From Desulfobacterales bacterium (GTDB lineage Bacteria > Desulfobacterota > Desulfobacteria > Desulfobacterales > UBA11574), in contig JAJDND010000201.1 of the NCBI GenBank assembly GCA_022340885.1, forward strand, positions 1 to 55,831: 55,831 nucleotides of DNA, read 5' to 3'. The notes beneath the pieces were generated by a model. It did not search any database, was not told the DNA's origin, and worked only from the letters and a program-made list of their open reading frames with translations. Below, in pieces: positions 36,934 to 46,259 of the stretch. The number at the start of each line of letters is the position of its first letter. The first letter of the stretch is position 1. Position numbers and translations under genes: made by a program.

Positions 36934-38856
36934 CTAACGCAGCGGAGTCCCCGGTTTTATTTTTCTATCAAGTGTCGCAACGGCGGATCCGCTTTTTTCC
37001 ACGGCGGCCAACAACATGCCGTTGGAGAGTATCCCCATCAACTTGGCCGGCTTCAGGTTTGCCACAACGATAACCTGCCGCCCCTCCAAATCCTCCGGGG
37101 AATAGGATTCCGATATCCCGGCCACGATGGTCCGCTTTTCCCCCATGTCTATATCAAGCTTTAATAATTTTTTGGCCCTGGGAACCACTTCGGCGTGAAG
37201 GACTGTGGCCACTCTGAGATCAACCTTGTTCAAAACATCGAGGGTTATCTCGGGTTTAACAGGAAGCGCATCAGCCGGTGAATCTTTTTGCTCGACAGAT
37301 GACATACGGTCCCCTTGATACTCTATTCTCGGAAAGAGTGTAATCGATTTTGGAATTTGGGTGCCCGGCTTCAAAGTTTTCCAGGTTTTAAGGGTATTCG
37401 TATGAAACGCCTGTTCCATTGGTTCGATGCCAAGATGTTTCTGCATGGCTGCCGCTGTGTCCGGCATGATGGGATAGATCAAACCGGATATGACCCGAAG
37501 GGATTCCATGAGGTTGTAGATGACCACCTCGAGCTGTTTTCGGCTGGATTTTTTCTTGGCCAGCACCCAGGGGGTCGTGATGTCGATATATTTATTCATG
37601 TGGTTTATAAATTCCCATACCACCATGATGGCTTTATTAAACGCGAATTTTGCCATGTGCTTTTCAAATTTGCCGATGACTTTCAAGGCATCCGATTTCA
37701 AGCCGAGTTCCAATTCTTGCTCCATTTCGGCATCGACGTCGGGCACCACACCTGAAAAATATTTGTGAACCATTGCCAAAACCCTGCTGAACAAATTTCC
37801 AAGATCATTTGCCAGGTCGGAATTGATGCGATGTATGAGTGCTTCTTCGCTGAAATTGGAATCAAGTCCGAAGGTCATATCCCGCATCAAAAAAAACCGA
37901 AATGCATCAAGGCCGTAAATATTTTTCAGATGAAGCGGCTCTACGACATTTCCAATGGTTTTAGACATTTTGCTTTGATCGACATTCCAGTATCCATGAA
38001 CATGCAGTTTTTTATATACGGGAATACCGGCCGCCTTGAGTATAATCGGCCAGTAAATACCATGGGGTTTCAAGATGTCCTTGGCGATAATATGCTGGGC
38101 ATACGGCCAAAATGTTTTAAAGCGATCGCCATCCGGATACCCCAGTGCCGAGACGTAATTCAACAGTGCATCGAACCAGACATAGGTTACATAATCTTTA
38201 TCAAACGGCAGGTTGATTCCCCACTTAAGACGTGATTTGGGCCTCGATATACAGAGGTCCTCCAAGGGGTCTTTGAGAAAGGACAGCACCTCATTTTTGT
38301 ACCGCTTGGGCGTGATAAAATCAGAGTGGTTATGAATATGATCGATCAGCCAGTCCTGGTAGCGGCTCATCTTGAAAAAATAATTGGATTCTTTAATCGG
38401 CTCGGGCGGTGTTTCATGATCGGGGCACTTGCCTTCGACCAGCTCTCGCTCTGTGTAGAAACGCTCACAACCAAAACAATAAAGCCCTTCATATTCGCTG
38501 AAATAGATATCACCTGAGTCATAAATTTTTTGCATGATCTGCTTCACCAAATTCATGTGGTAAGCATCGGTCGTACGAATAAAATGGCTGTACTTGATAT
38601 TCATTTCAGGCCAGAGGGCTTTGAAAAGTTCGCTGATTTTATCAACGTAGGTCCTGGGGCTCAAGTTCTCTTTTTTAGCTGCCTGAACGACCTTATCGCC
38701 ATGTTCGTCTGTGCCGGTCAGAAAAAATGTCTCCTCTTGACGCATTGCATGAAACCGGGATGCGACATCAGCCACAATGGTGGTGTAGGCATGTCCGAGA
38801 TGGGGTCTGGCGTTCACATAGTAGATGGGCGTTGTAATATAAAAAGGATCTGGCAT
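36934..38856 (-). CDS. metG: Methionyl-tRNA synthetase
   Basis: Class I synthetase charging tRNA-Met, 640 residues. The HIGH-type motif is PHLGHAYTT (18-26) and KMSKT lies near 296-300. The CP domain has a zinc-type pattern CFGCERFYTERELVEGKCPDH. An anticodon-binding helical domain follows, and a C-terminal EMAP/Trbp111-like tRNA-binding domain begins near 535 (LNKVDLRVATVLHAEVVPRAKKLLKLDIDMG). Start ATG 38856 has AGGAGA 4 nt upstream, preferred to an in-frame start eight codons earlier. It is encoded after holB and ricT, a common arrangement. Confidence 0.97.
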   Translation of the reverse strand: MPDPFYITTPIYYVNARPHLGHAYTTIVADVASRFHAMRQEETFFLTGTDEHGDKVVQAAKKENLSPRTYVDKISELFKALWPEMNIKYSHFIRTTDAYHMNLVKQIMQKIYDSGDIYFSEYEGLYCFGCERFYTERELVEGKCPDHETPPEPIKESNYFFKMSRYQDWLIDHIHNHSDFITPKRYKNEVLSFLKDPLEDLCISRPKSRLKWGINLPFDKDYVTYVWFDALLNYVSALGYPDGDRFKTFWPYAQHIIAKDILKPHGIYWPIILKAAGIPVYKKLHVHGYWNVDQSKMSKTIGNVVEPLHLKNIYGLDAFRFFLMRDMTFGLDSNFSEEALIHRINSDLANDLGNLFSRVLAMVHKYFSGVVPDVDAEMEQELELGLKSDALKVIGKFEKHMAKFAFNKAIMVVWEFINHMNKYIDITTPWVLAKKKSSRKQLEVVIYNLMESLRVISGLIYPIMPDTAAAMQKHLGIEPMEQAFHTNTLKTWKTLKPGTQIPKSITLFPRIEYQGDRMSSVEQKDSPADALPVKPEITLDVLNKVDLRVATVLHAEVVPRAKKLLKLDIDMGEKRTIVAGISESYSPEDLEGRQVIVVANLKPAKLMGILSNGMLLAAVEKSGSAVATLDRKIKPGTPLR

Positions 38857-38910
38857 TTGTTCTCCTGATTGTGATCTCAAGGTACGCAGCTTATATCCCG
38901 GTCCAGAGGG

Positions 38911-39717
38911 TCAGTCACCGATGATTTTATCCACCTCCGTCTCTATTTCCTCACCGTTTTCCAGCCGGACGGCAATCCGATTGTACAGCGCATTATGTCG
39001 TACCACTTTTCCTTTTCCATCCCTGGTGGTGACCTTTGCGCCGATTTTTGGAAAATTCTCCTGTACTTTATGATACATTTCATGCTCAAAAGTCAGGCAA
39101 CACATGAGTCGGCCGCACTGGCCGGAAATTTTGGTGGGATTTAGCGACAGTCCTTGTTCTTTTGCCATTCGGATGGAGACAGGGCCGAATCTTTCGATAA
39201 ATGCCGAACAGCATATTTCTCGACCGCATCTTCCGATGCCGCCGCACATTTTTGCCTGGTTTCGTATCCCAACCTGTCGCATCTCGACGCGTACACCAAA
39301 TTCTTTGACGAGCATTTTGACAAGTTGACGGAAGTCGACACGACCTTCGGAAGTGAAAAAAAAGATCAATTTACTCCCGTCAAAGGAACTCTCAACGCTA
39401 AAAAGATTCATTTTAAGTCCCAGTTCGCGGATGCAGCTCAGGCAGTAAGTGTGCGCCTTCTTTTCCGTCTCTATATTTTTTTCTCTTTGAGAAAAATCAT
39501 CCGGATTTGCCAAGCGAAACACTTTTTTAAGGGGCTTGCCCGATGGACCGGCGGTGGATTCATCGTATGGGGTTGGCGGGATAACCACCATCCCCATGCC
39601 CAACCCTTGTTCGGTCTCAACGATGACATGATCCCCGCGATGGAGGACGAATGCCCCGCTGTCAAAATCATACACCTTTCCGGCATGTTTGAATCTGATT
39701 CCAACGACTTTTTTCAT
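38911..39717 (-). CDS. ricT: PSP1/RicT-family protein
   Basis: Homologue of YaaT/RicT, 268 residues. In Bacillus RicT joins RicA and RicF in an iron-sulfur complex that governs RNase Y. Motifs are the N-terminal GIRFKHAGKVYDFDSG, the helical core RVDFRQLVKMLVKEFGVRVE, and the cysteine motifs GGIGRCGREICCSAF and ISGQCGRLMCCLTFE, which supply the cluster ligands. Outside Firmicutes its role is not established. It lies between holB and metG, the neighbourhood seen in many bacteria. Confidence 0.92.
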   Translation of the reverse strand: MKKVVGIRFKHAGKVYDFDSGAFVLHRGDHVIVETEQGLGMGMVVIPPTPYDESTAGPSGKPLKKVFRLANPDDFSQREKNIETEKKAHTYCLSCIRELGLKMNLFSVESSFDGSKLIFFFTSEGRVDFRQLVKMLVKEFGVRVEMRQVGIRNQAKMCGGIGRCGREICCSAFIERFGPVSIRMAKEQGLSLNPTKISGQCGRLMCCLTFEHEMYHKVQENFPKIGAKVTTRDGKGKVVRHNALYNRIAVRLENGEEIETEVDKIIGD

Positions 39718-39782
39718 ATATTCAATTGCTATCGATGTTCCATTTATATCTACCTAAACGTTGCAACGTTTAGGACTATAGT

Positions 39783-40853
39783 TTAAGTTCTTGCCAGGCG
39801 CATCATCAACACTTCCAATGTCAGCCTCAAATTGGAATTTAACTGAATGTTCCTCTGCGCCAAATGAATGTCTTCGATTTTTGAAAGCAGTGAATCAACG
39901 GTCATTTGTTTCGAATTTTTATGAATCTGTTCGATGATATCTTTATTGATCACCTTTGCGGGATAAAATCGGCAGACCACGAGATCTCTAAACCATGATT
40001 TCATCACCTCCAGTGAATCCATTAAGGTTTCTTTGTCTTTTGACAGGTTTTCCGCAAACGCCAGGCACAAAGGGGTCGGCATTAAAGGCAATGATGCAAC
40101 TTTGTTGATCAGCCATGTCCTTCGTTTTATCCAGTTTGCTTTTTTCATGTGGCGCATCATGGACAGCGCTTTGGAAAAACTTCCATTGGCCATGATGGTC
40201 ACGACCTCTGCATCGCGGGGGTCTGCGCCTTGTTTTTCCACAAGCATGGTTTTGAGATGATCACCGGGGATCGGACTAAATCGGACATGGTGGCAACGTG
40301 ATACAATCGTAGGAAGAAGGTCAGATGTCTGCATGGCAGTCAGGATCAAAATTGTTCGATCCGGGGGTTCTTCCAGCACTTTCAGAAGTGCGTTTCCCGC
40401 TGCAGGATTCATGGCTTGAGCATCTTTAATAATGACCACCCGTAATCTTGCCTCATATGGTTTCATGGCCAGGATATTGCATAGATTACGTATTTGATTA
40501 ATCCTGATAAAAGGCCCCGTCGGTTCAACAAGGATAACATCCGGGTGACTGCCCTTCTCGATTTTATTGCATGATTTGCAGCCGGGACAAATTTCGATTT
40601 TTGCCGTTAAATCCTGCGCCGCGCCATGAATCGATGCATCATCTTCCTTTGCAGAAAAATGTCTGTTTCTCACGGCCGCACAGTTGCATGCCTTGGCAAA
40701 CGCCTTTGCCGTGGTGGTTTTGCCCACTCCGGCGATTCCGAGAAATAAAAGGGCATGCGGTATCGCCTCATTTCGAAGCAACGTCTTCAAAAGTCGTATC
40801 GGCTTTTCTTGACCCAATATCGACTCGAATCCAGGCATCGATTGAAAACCCAA
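39783..40853 (-). CDS. holB: DNA polymerase III delta-prime subunit
   Basis: AAA+ clamp-loader subunit of 356 residues. P-loop GIAGVGKTTTAKAFA lies near 38-52. The zinc module includes CNCAAV and CPGCKSCNKIEKGSHPD. Sensor and finger motifs are MNPAAGNALLKVLEEPP and the SRC arginine finger in TIVSRCHHVRF. It may start at the first Met or at Met6; the first is shown. It follows the IHF/HU-like gene by 7 nt and precedes ricT. Confidence 0.92.
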   Translation of the reverse strand: MGFQSMPGFESILGQEKPIRLLKTLLRNEAIPHALLFLGIAGVGKTTTAKAFAKACNCAAVRNRHFSAKEDDASIHGAAQDLTAKIEICPGCKSCNKIEKGSHPDVILVEPTGPFIRINQIRNLCNILAMKPYEARLRVVIIKDAQAMNPAAGNALLKVLEEPPDRTILILTAMQTSDLLPTIVSRCHHVRFSPIPGDHLKTMLVEKQGADPRDAEVVTIMANGSFSKALSMMRHMKKANWIKRRTWLINKVASLPLMPTPLCLAFAENLSKDKETLMDSLEVMKSWFRDLVVCRFYPAKVINKDIIEQIHKNSKQMTVDSLLSKIEDIHLAQRNIQLNSNLRLTLEVLMMRLART

Positions 40854-40860
40854 TCACCGG

Positions 40861-41136
40861 CTAATAGTCTACGCGGTCTTTTAATTCTTTTCCGGATTTA
40901 AAAAACGGCAGTTTTTTGGGTTTAATCATCACCTGTTCACCGGTTTTCGGATTTCTGCCGGTATAGCTTTTATAATCTTTTACAAAAAAACTACACAGGC
41001 CCCGGATTTCCACACGTTCGCCTTTTTCCATCGCATCGGCCATGTTGTCAAAAAATATCTGAACCACTTTTGCCGCTTCTGCTTTAGAAATGTTTGCTTC
41101 TGTTTTTAAAGCGGAAATAAGCTCCAATTTATTCAT
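40861..41136 (-). CDS. IHF/HU-family DNA-binding protein
   Basis: Nucleoid-associated protein of 91 residues. N-terminal dimerisation helices (MNKLELISALKTEANISK) are followed by VEIRGLCSFFVKDYKSYTGRNPKTGE, with the intercalating-arm motif GRNPKTGE, and a C-terminal FKSGKELKDRV. It resembles IHF-beta-type proteins more than the HU at 8730. The Shine-Dalgarno AGGAGG lies 5 nt before ATG. It is the first gene after the predicted promoter at 41297-41326 and probably heads the holB-ricT-metG operon. Confidence 0.9.
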   Translation of the reverse strand: MNKLELISALKTEANISKAEAAKVVQIFFDNMADAMEKGERVEIRGLCSFFVKDYKSYTGRNPKTGEQVMIKPKKLPFFKSGKELKDRVDY

Positions 41137-41296
41137 AGAACCTCCTTTTCAAAATATCCGGCGTGAGTTTGATTCAATTAAACCGGCTGATTATTCGATT
41201 TATGTTAAAGTTATATTTGCCATGTTAACATCGATGTTTTATGAGTTGAAAAAAATGCCATTCGGCGACTTTTTGCGGCACCGCCAAAATTCTAAT

Positions 41297-41326
41297 TTTA
41301 TAAAATGTAATTTTACGATAAGTCAA
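41297..41326 (-). promoter_or_regulatory. Predicted sigma70 promoter for the IHF-holB-ricT-metG operon
   Basis: On the minus strand TTGACT (41326-41321) is followed after 17 nt by TTATAA (41303-41298), or after 18 nt by TATAAA. It lies about 160 nt upstream of the IHF/HU-like gene and just past the stop of the NusG paralogue. It is a consensus match only. Confidence 0.5.
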
Positions 41327-41330
41327 GTTG

Positions 41331-41858
41331 TTATGTCAATATTTTCGGAAGTATCTCAATATCATCCTCATTCACATCAACCCCGGCGTATTGTCCCAGG
41401 GCTTCGATGTTAACGATGACGCGCCCTTTTCCTCTATAGCGCGAAAAGGTTCCGACAACACCGGCAAAGGGGCCGTAAACCACGATAACCCTGTCCCCTT
41501 TTTTAAAACGGGTGCCCGTGGTCACCGAACCATCTCCTTTGACCATGATTTGCAACGAATCAATCGTTTCCGAAGGCACTGGAATCGGACCGTCTTTGTT
41601 GCCGACAAAGCGCACGACCCCAACGGTTTTGACGATTTCAAGATGTTCATAAGGTTCCAGATTGGTCCTGACGAACAGGTATCCTGGAAAAAGCGGAACT
41701 TTGATCATCACCTTCCGATCACGACGCTTGCTTCTGACTTGAACCTTGGGCAGAAAAACGTCCATTGATTTTTTGGCGAGACCATCGTTCACCACATTTT
41801 CGAATCGACTCCGGGTATGAAGAACATACCAGGAATATGTCAGTTCCGATGGTGCCAT
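41331..41858 (-). CDS. NusG-family transcription antiterminator (RfaH/UpxY/LoaP type)
   Basis: Specialised NusG paralogue of 175 residues. The N-terminal NGN domain (YSWYVLHTRSRFENVVNDGLAKK) contacts RNA polymerase. It has the PLFPGYLFVRTNLEPYEHLEIVKTVG stretch, and a C-terminal KOW domain reading KKGDRVIVVYGPFAGVVGTF. Such proteins promote elongation through long surface-polysaccharide operons. It lies between lptD and the IHF/HU-like gene on the same strand. Housekeeping nusG normally sits with secE and rplK, which are absent here. Confidence 0.87.
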   Translation of the reverse strand: MAPSELTYSWYVLHTRSRFENVVNDGLAKKSMDVFLPKVQVRSKRRDRKVMIKVPLFPGYLFVRTNLEPYEHLEIVKTVGVVRFVGNKDGPIPVPSETIDSLQIMVKGDGSVTTGTRFKKGDRVIVVYGPFAGVVGTFSRYRGKGRVIVNIEALGQYAGVDVNEDDIEILPKILT

Positions 41859-41914
41859 ATGTTTTTTAATATATTCGTTTTAGTTAAAGAAGTCCAGTTT
41901 GATTTTGCACTACC

Positions 41915-44299
41915 CTAACCGACCTGTCCGATACCAGACAACGTGATCATAAATCGAAAACTCAAATCTTCGCCCTCTTTTGTCAAACTCGAAGCCAGGG
42001 ACCAGCAACGAGCTTTGTATAAAAATCCGAGACCGTACTTCAGGTTTATGCCGTCAAAAATATTTCGTTCATACTCTCCCATCATCAGGACACTTTCAGA
42101 CAACTGCAATTTCACGTTGGTATAGATGGTCTCACTGACGTTTCGCTGATACCGATGCTCTACAAAGAAACTGTCACCGTGTTCATCGTGCAGTGTCGCT
42201 GAAATATTGTGCGACCGAAAGTTCCTGTCATAATGCGACCAGTTGGCATCCGCCCTGAGATATAAATATTTTTTAGGCGTCAAATCGAGTTGCCCGTAAA
42301 TCGGGGAAAACGGCTCGGGATCGCTTTCTTTTTCTTTGTTGATGTCGTAGCTTTGTTCCAGCTTAAACCGGCAAAACTCGTTGTAATCATAAATCGACGG
42401 TTCATCACTCGTATTGCCGTCGAGTTTATGCAGAGGCCGGTGTGCATTTTCTTTCGTAATTCTTTTAAATTTTGAGGTGAATGTGGTCGTGACCGAGTAG
42501 GTAATCAGATTTTTCGGCAAAATCCGATCGATGTCGTCCAAATCGGGCAAATCAGACTGATCCTTGTCAGGAATATATTCGTAAATAATCTCGGGCCTGA
42601 TCGTGTTTTTGATCCTTTCAACGTTCCCCGCGTTCACATTGAATATTTGATAGACCTCTGAAGTGAGATCAACTTTTAGATCATATAACTCCCTATTGAG
42701 CGTTGCGTTATCCGAAGTCTCATATTCTTTTTTATCGAAATGCCATATTGTCTCACGAAGCCCCACAGACGGTTCGATGGTAAAGTAGTTACCAAAGGTA
42801 TACGGAAGATAGAATCGGGGATATATATCCAATCGATGATCTCGCGGGCCGTCTTCACTGTAAAAATAAGTGTATTGGGAAGCCAGATCAAAATAAAACG
42901 GCGATGTCAGAATTTGTTGCTTCGCTCCGTTAAAATCGATCTCCGGCAAGCGCTGTAAGAGGTTATCGGTCTCCTGCTGCTGGCTTTGTGTCACATCGTC
43001 ATACCATCTCAGGTCGGCGTTAAAGCTGTAAAGGGGCCAATATCTGCTGACGTTCAACCTGTTGAGTCTTACGGGATTGTCCCAATCATCGAAGCCTCTG
43101 CCAAAGTCTCTTTCAAAATATGCCGTGGCGTCATCATATCCCGTATAATTCTCCTTGAATTCATGTAGGTAGTCCTGATCGCTTACGATGTCGATATCGA
43201 GCCTTGCAAAAAAATCATGAGACAATGCCTGATCGTTTTTCATCCTGAACCAGTAACGGTCGTGATTGGGGCGCAATGCATCGTCACCTGGATATCCCCA
43301 TTTCTCCGAACCCGGAGAACCGTCATCGACCTGCCGGTCGTATAAATAATCGTACATCAGCGTCCCTTTGGACTGTTCGTCTAAAACATAGCGGTATTCC
43401 AGCCCCACCTTTTCTCCGCGGAAGCTCATATAATCCGAATAAAATGTCGCATCCGAGCTTTCATTGATGGCCCAGTAAAACGGCTGGATATATCTGGCCC
43501 CTTTACGGTCTGAATATTCGAACTGGGGTGTCAACAACCCGGTCTGGCGTTTCAGCTTCACGGGAAACACAAGAAACGGAATATAAAGCACAGGGATCTT
43601 TTTGGCCCAAAGCGCCGCATGCGTCATGAGACCGTATCCTTCCACGGTAACCTTCAGATTCCTGCCGGTTATTTTCCATGCCGGCGGATCACCGTCACAT
43701 GTGGAAATGCTGACTTTATCTGCGGTGTACGTGTCTTTTCCCACTTTTTTAATGGTATTCCCTTTAATATGGTAATTGTTCTCTTCGAGAAATAAGACGC
43801 CGTTATAGATGGTTCCGGTTTCCGTATTCAGATTCATCCGGGCGCTGTCGCCGGTGAGAATGTCTTTCCCCACCGTCAGGATGACATGGCCTTTCGCAAA
43901 AACGTCCATCGTCCGTTGATTAAAACGAACATAATCCGCGTTGAGGTTTTTTTCTTTTTTGGTAATCCTGACGTTTCCTTTTCCGATATAGACATCCGCC
44001 TTCTGATCATAACTGATTTCATCGGCAATAATGTGCCACGGGATATTCTTTTCATCTTTGATCCCGCTGATCGTATTTTCAGCGAACACTCGTCCGGGAA
44101 CCAGAACCAGGACCAAGAGGATCAGCGCAAACCGCAGGTTGGCAATACGGCTTTTCGTGCGATATATAAATTCCGGCAGGGAAAAGGAACAAAAAATAAC
44201 GCCCCAAGAACATGAGAAGCAACCAACGCAGGAAAGATTTTTCTGATAATGGCGAAATACCCTGAGCAGCAAATTTCGAGAATTTTGCAAATGACCCAT
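41915..44299 (-). CDS. lptD: LPS-assembly outer-membrane protein LptD
   Basis: Outer-membrane beta-barrel that inserts lipopolysaccharide into the outer leaflet. A signal sequence lies at about 52-72 (LRFALILLVLVLVPGRVFA), unusually far from the predicted start, so the true start may be downstream of the ATG at 44299. The periplasmic OstA/LptA-like jellyroll follows (WHIIADEISYDQKADVYIGK near 88-107). The LptD barrel domain begins near 330 with aromatic, alternating strands and ends in MITLSGIGQV. The 794-residue length is normal. Its presence proves a lipopolysaccharide-type outer membrane, matching kdnA/kdnB nearby. Confidence 0.92.
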   Translation of the reverse strand: MGHLQNSRNLLLRVFRHYQKNLSCVGCFSCSWGVIFCSFSLPEFIYRTKSRIANLRFALILLVLVLVPGRVFAENTISGIKDEKNIPWHIIADEISYDQKADVYIGKGNVRITKKEKNLNADYVRFNQRTMDVFAKGHVILTVGKDILTGDSARMNLNTETGTIYNGVLFLEENNYHIKGNTIKKVGKDTYTADKVSISTCDGDPPAWKITGRNLKVTVEGYGLMTHAALWAKKIPVLYIPFLVFPVKLKRQTGLLTPQFEYSDRKGARYIQPFYWAINESSDATFYSDYMSFRGEKVGLEYRYVLDEQSKGTLMYDYLYDRQVDDGSPGSEKWGYPGDDALRPNHDRYWFRMKNDQALSHDFFARLDIDIVSDQDYLHEFKENYTGYDDATAYFERDFGRGFDDWDNPVRLNRLNVSRYWPLYSFNADLRWYDDVTQSQQQETDNLLQRLPEIDFNGAKQQILTSPFYFDLASQYTYFYSEDGPRDHRLDIYPRFYLPYTFGNYFTIEPSVGLRETIWHFDKKEYETSDNATLNRELYDLKVDLTSEVYQIFNVNAGNVERIKNTIRPEIIYEYIPDKDQSDLPDLDDIDRILPKNLITYSVTTTFTSKFKRITKENAHRPLHKLDGNTSDEPSIYDYNEFCRFKLEQSYDINKEKESDPEPFSPIYGQLDLTPKKYLYLRADANWSHYDRNFRSHNISATLHDEHGDSFFVEHRYQRNVSETIYTNVKLQLSESVLMMGEYERNIFDGINLKYGLGFLYKARCWSLASSLTKEGEDLSFRFMITLSGIGQVG

Positions 44300-44520
44300 T
44301 ATTAAAAGATTCCGATCCCCTGCAACTGCTTCGGCGGGAAAAATTCAGGCCGGTGCCTGATCCATATCAATAACATCTTGAATCATCATAAAATATCAAG
44401 TATAAATGCTTTTTTGATGAAAAAAGTCAAGATGTAGTTTTAAAGTCAAAGGATGTTTTTATCTTTTATTGAAAAATGTTAATTTATGATTGTCAATAAA
44501 TTAGACCCTCAAAACAGAAT

Positions 44521-45297
44521 ATGAATATTTTTTTAACCAACGATGACGGCATTTATGCCGAAGGACTTTGGGCCCTGAATGAAATCCTTTCAGACCGTCA
44601 TTCGGTCACCGTTATTGCGCCGGATCGGGAAAGAAGCGCCGTCGGCCATGGGATTACCCTCCATCAACCGCTGCGCACCACACGAATCCAAGTCAATAAC
44701 GGCTGTCGGGGATATGCTGTGAATGGAACGCCGGTGGACTGCATCAAGATCGGTCTCATGGAGATCCTCGATACCAAACCGGACATGGTGATCTCCGGAA
44801 TCAATCCGGGTGCAAACATCGGGGTCAATATCAATTATTCCGGCACCGTCGCCGCTGCCAAAGAGGCGGCATTATACAAAGTTCCGGCCATTTCCGTCTC
44901 CATCGCCGGACAAAAAATATCGGGGTATGATTATGCTGCAAGGTTCACCGCAGACCTGGCCGATAATGTGTCTGAAAAAGGACTGCCTGTCGGTACATTT
45001 CTCAACGTCAACATACCGGACGTCCCTGAAACGCGGATCGCCGGGGTTCGCATCTGCAGGCAGGAGACGGCTTTGTATAACGAGTATGTGGACAAACGGA
45101 TCGATCCCCGCAACCGCACCTATTACTGGCACGGCGCCGATGCCGGAACAGCTTTCAACACGCCTGAAAGCGACGGTGCCGCACTGAATGAAAATTTTAT
45201 TTCCATTACTCCGATTCAATGCGATGGCACGGATTACCGCATGCTCAAGCAACTCCGACAATGGAACTTGGAAAACGTCTTCTTAAAAAAAGGATAA
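44521..45297 (+). CDS. surE: 5'/3'-nucleotidase SurE
   Basis: Metal-dependent phosphatase acting on nucleoside monophosphates and short polyphosphates. The 258 residues have the metal ligands Asp8 and Asp9 in FLTNDDG, the Ser in PDRERSAVGHGIT, and the GINPGANIGVNINYSGTVAAA motif near 94-114. ATG 44521 has no strong Shine-Dalgarno. It starts a plus-strand run with the YhaM-like gene 6 nt downstream. The divergent gap to lptD (221 bp) holds no recognisable RNA or repeat. Confidence 0.95.
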   Translation: MNIFLTNDDGIYAEGLWALNEILSDRHSVTVIAPDRERSAVGHGITLHQPLRTTRIQVNNGCRGYAVNGTPVDCIKIGLMEILDTKPDMVISGINPGANIGVNINYSGTVAAAKEAALYKVPAISVSIAGQKISGYDYAARFTADLADNVSEKGLPVGTFLNVNIPDVPETRIAGVRICRQETALYNEYVDKRIDPRNRTYYWHGADAGTAFNTPESDGAALNENFISITPIQCDGTDYRMLKQLRQWNLENVFLKKG

Positions 45298-45303
45298 CGC
45301 CAT

Positions 45304-46257
45304 ATGAAAAAGCGCTTCATCGCCGACATCCGGGCCGGAGATATTGTTGACGACATTTTTGTTTTATTCGAAAAGATTCTTTCGCAGAAACGGGACGGGA
45401 ACAATTTTTTAAATATTACTCTTTCCGACAAGACCGGAATGATTAAAGGCGTCGTATGGGACGATGTGGACGCCATAACCGCCGGCACGACTTCCGGAGA
45501 TTTCGTGCATGTCAACGGTCACGTCGGTGAATACAGGGGGGCGTTGCAGGTGGTGATTAAAAAAATGGGATCCGTTCCCGCCGACCGTATCGACTCCGCG
45601 GATTTTCTGCCGCAAACCACCCGGGACATCGAAGGCATGTTCGACCGGCTTTCAAGAATCACGGATTCCATCAAAACCGAATATCTCAAAAGACTAGTGG
45701 AAGCTTTCTGGAAGGACGAGGCGTTTGTTCGCAAATTCAAAACCGCGCCTGCTGCGAAAAAAATGCACCATGCCTACATCGGCGGCTTGCTGGAACACAC
45801 CCTTTCAATGGCAAGCCTGGCGGATAAAATCGCAGGGCATTACAGCGGCGTTGACCGGGATCTTCTGATCGTCGGCGCAATCTTTCACGATATCGGAAAA
45901 ATCGACGAATTCGAATACCGGTTCAAGATAGACTATTCCGATAAAGGCCGGCTGCTGAATCACATTGTGATCGGATTGAAAATGGTGGACGAAAAACTTT
46001 CGGAAATAGAACAATTCCCCGAAGACCAGGCGCTGATGCTCAAGCATATGATCGTCAGTCACCACGGCGCTCGGGAGTTTGGTTCTCCGGAACCGCCCAA
46101 AATCATCGAGGCGGTTTTGCTGAATTACATCGATGAAATCGACTCCAAAGTCAACGGCATCAGGGATTTCATGGCGTCGGAGGATGCCGATGAAACCTGG
46201 ACCTCCTATCACCGAATTTTGGAACGCCATTTTTATAAAGGGAAGAAAAACTCCTGA
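45304..46257 (+). CDS. YhaM-family 3'-5' exoribonuclease (OB plus HD domains)
   Basis: A 317-residue nuclease-like protein. An N-terminal OB fold (NFLNITLSDKTGMIKGVVWDD) is followed by a metal-dependent HD domain: HHAYIGGLLEHTLSM, FHDIGKIDEFEYR with the paired His-Asp, and MIVSHHG. This order matches YhaM/CBF1 exoribonucleases. The substrate is not determined by sequence. It lies 6 nt after surE and 2 nt before tmk, so the three are likely one operon. Confidence 0.9.
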   Translation: MKKRFIADIRAGDIVDDIFVLFEKILSQKRDGNNFLNITLSDKTGMIKGVVWDDVDAITAGTTSGDFVHVNGHVGEYRGALQVVIKKMGSVPADRIDSADFLPQTTRDIEGMFDRLSRITDSIKTEYLKRLVEAFWKDEAFVRKFKTAPAAKKMHHAYIGGLLEHTLSMASLADKIAGHYSGVDRDLLIVGAIFHDIGKIDEFEYRFKIDYSDKGRLLNHIVIGLKMVDEKLSEIEQFPEDQALMLKHMIVSHHGAREFGSPEPPKIIEAVLLNYIDEIDSKVNGIRDFMASEDADETWTSYHRILERHFYKGKKNS

Positions 46258-46259
46258 TT

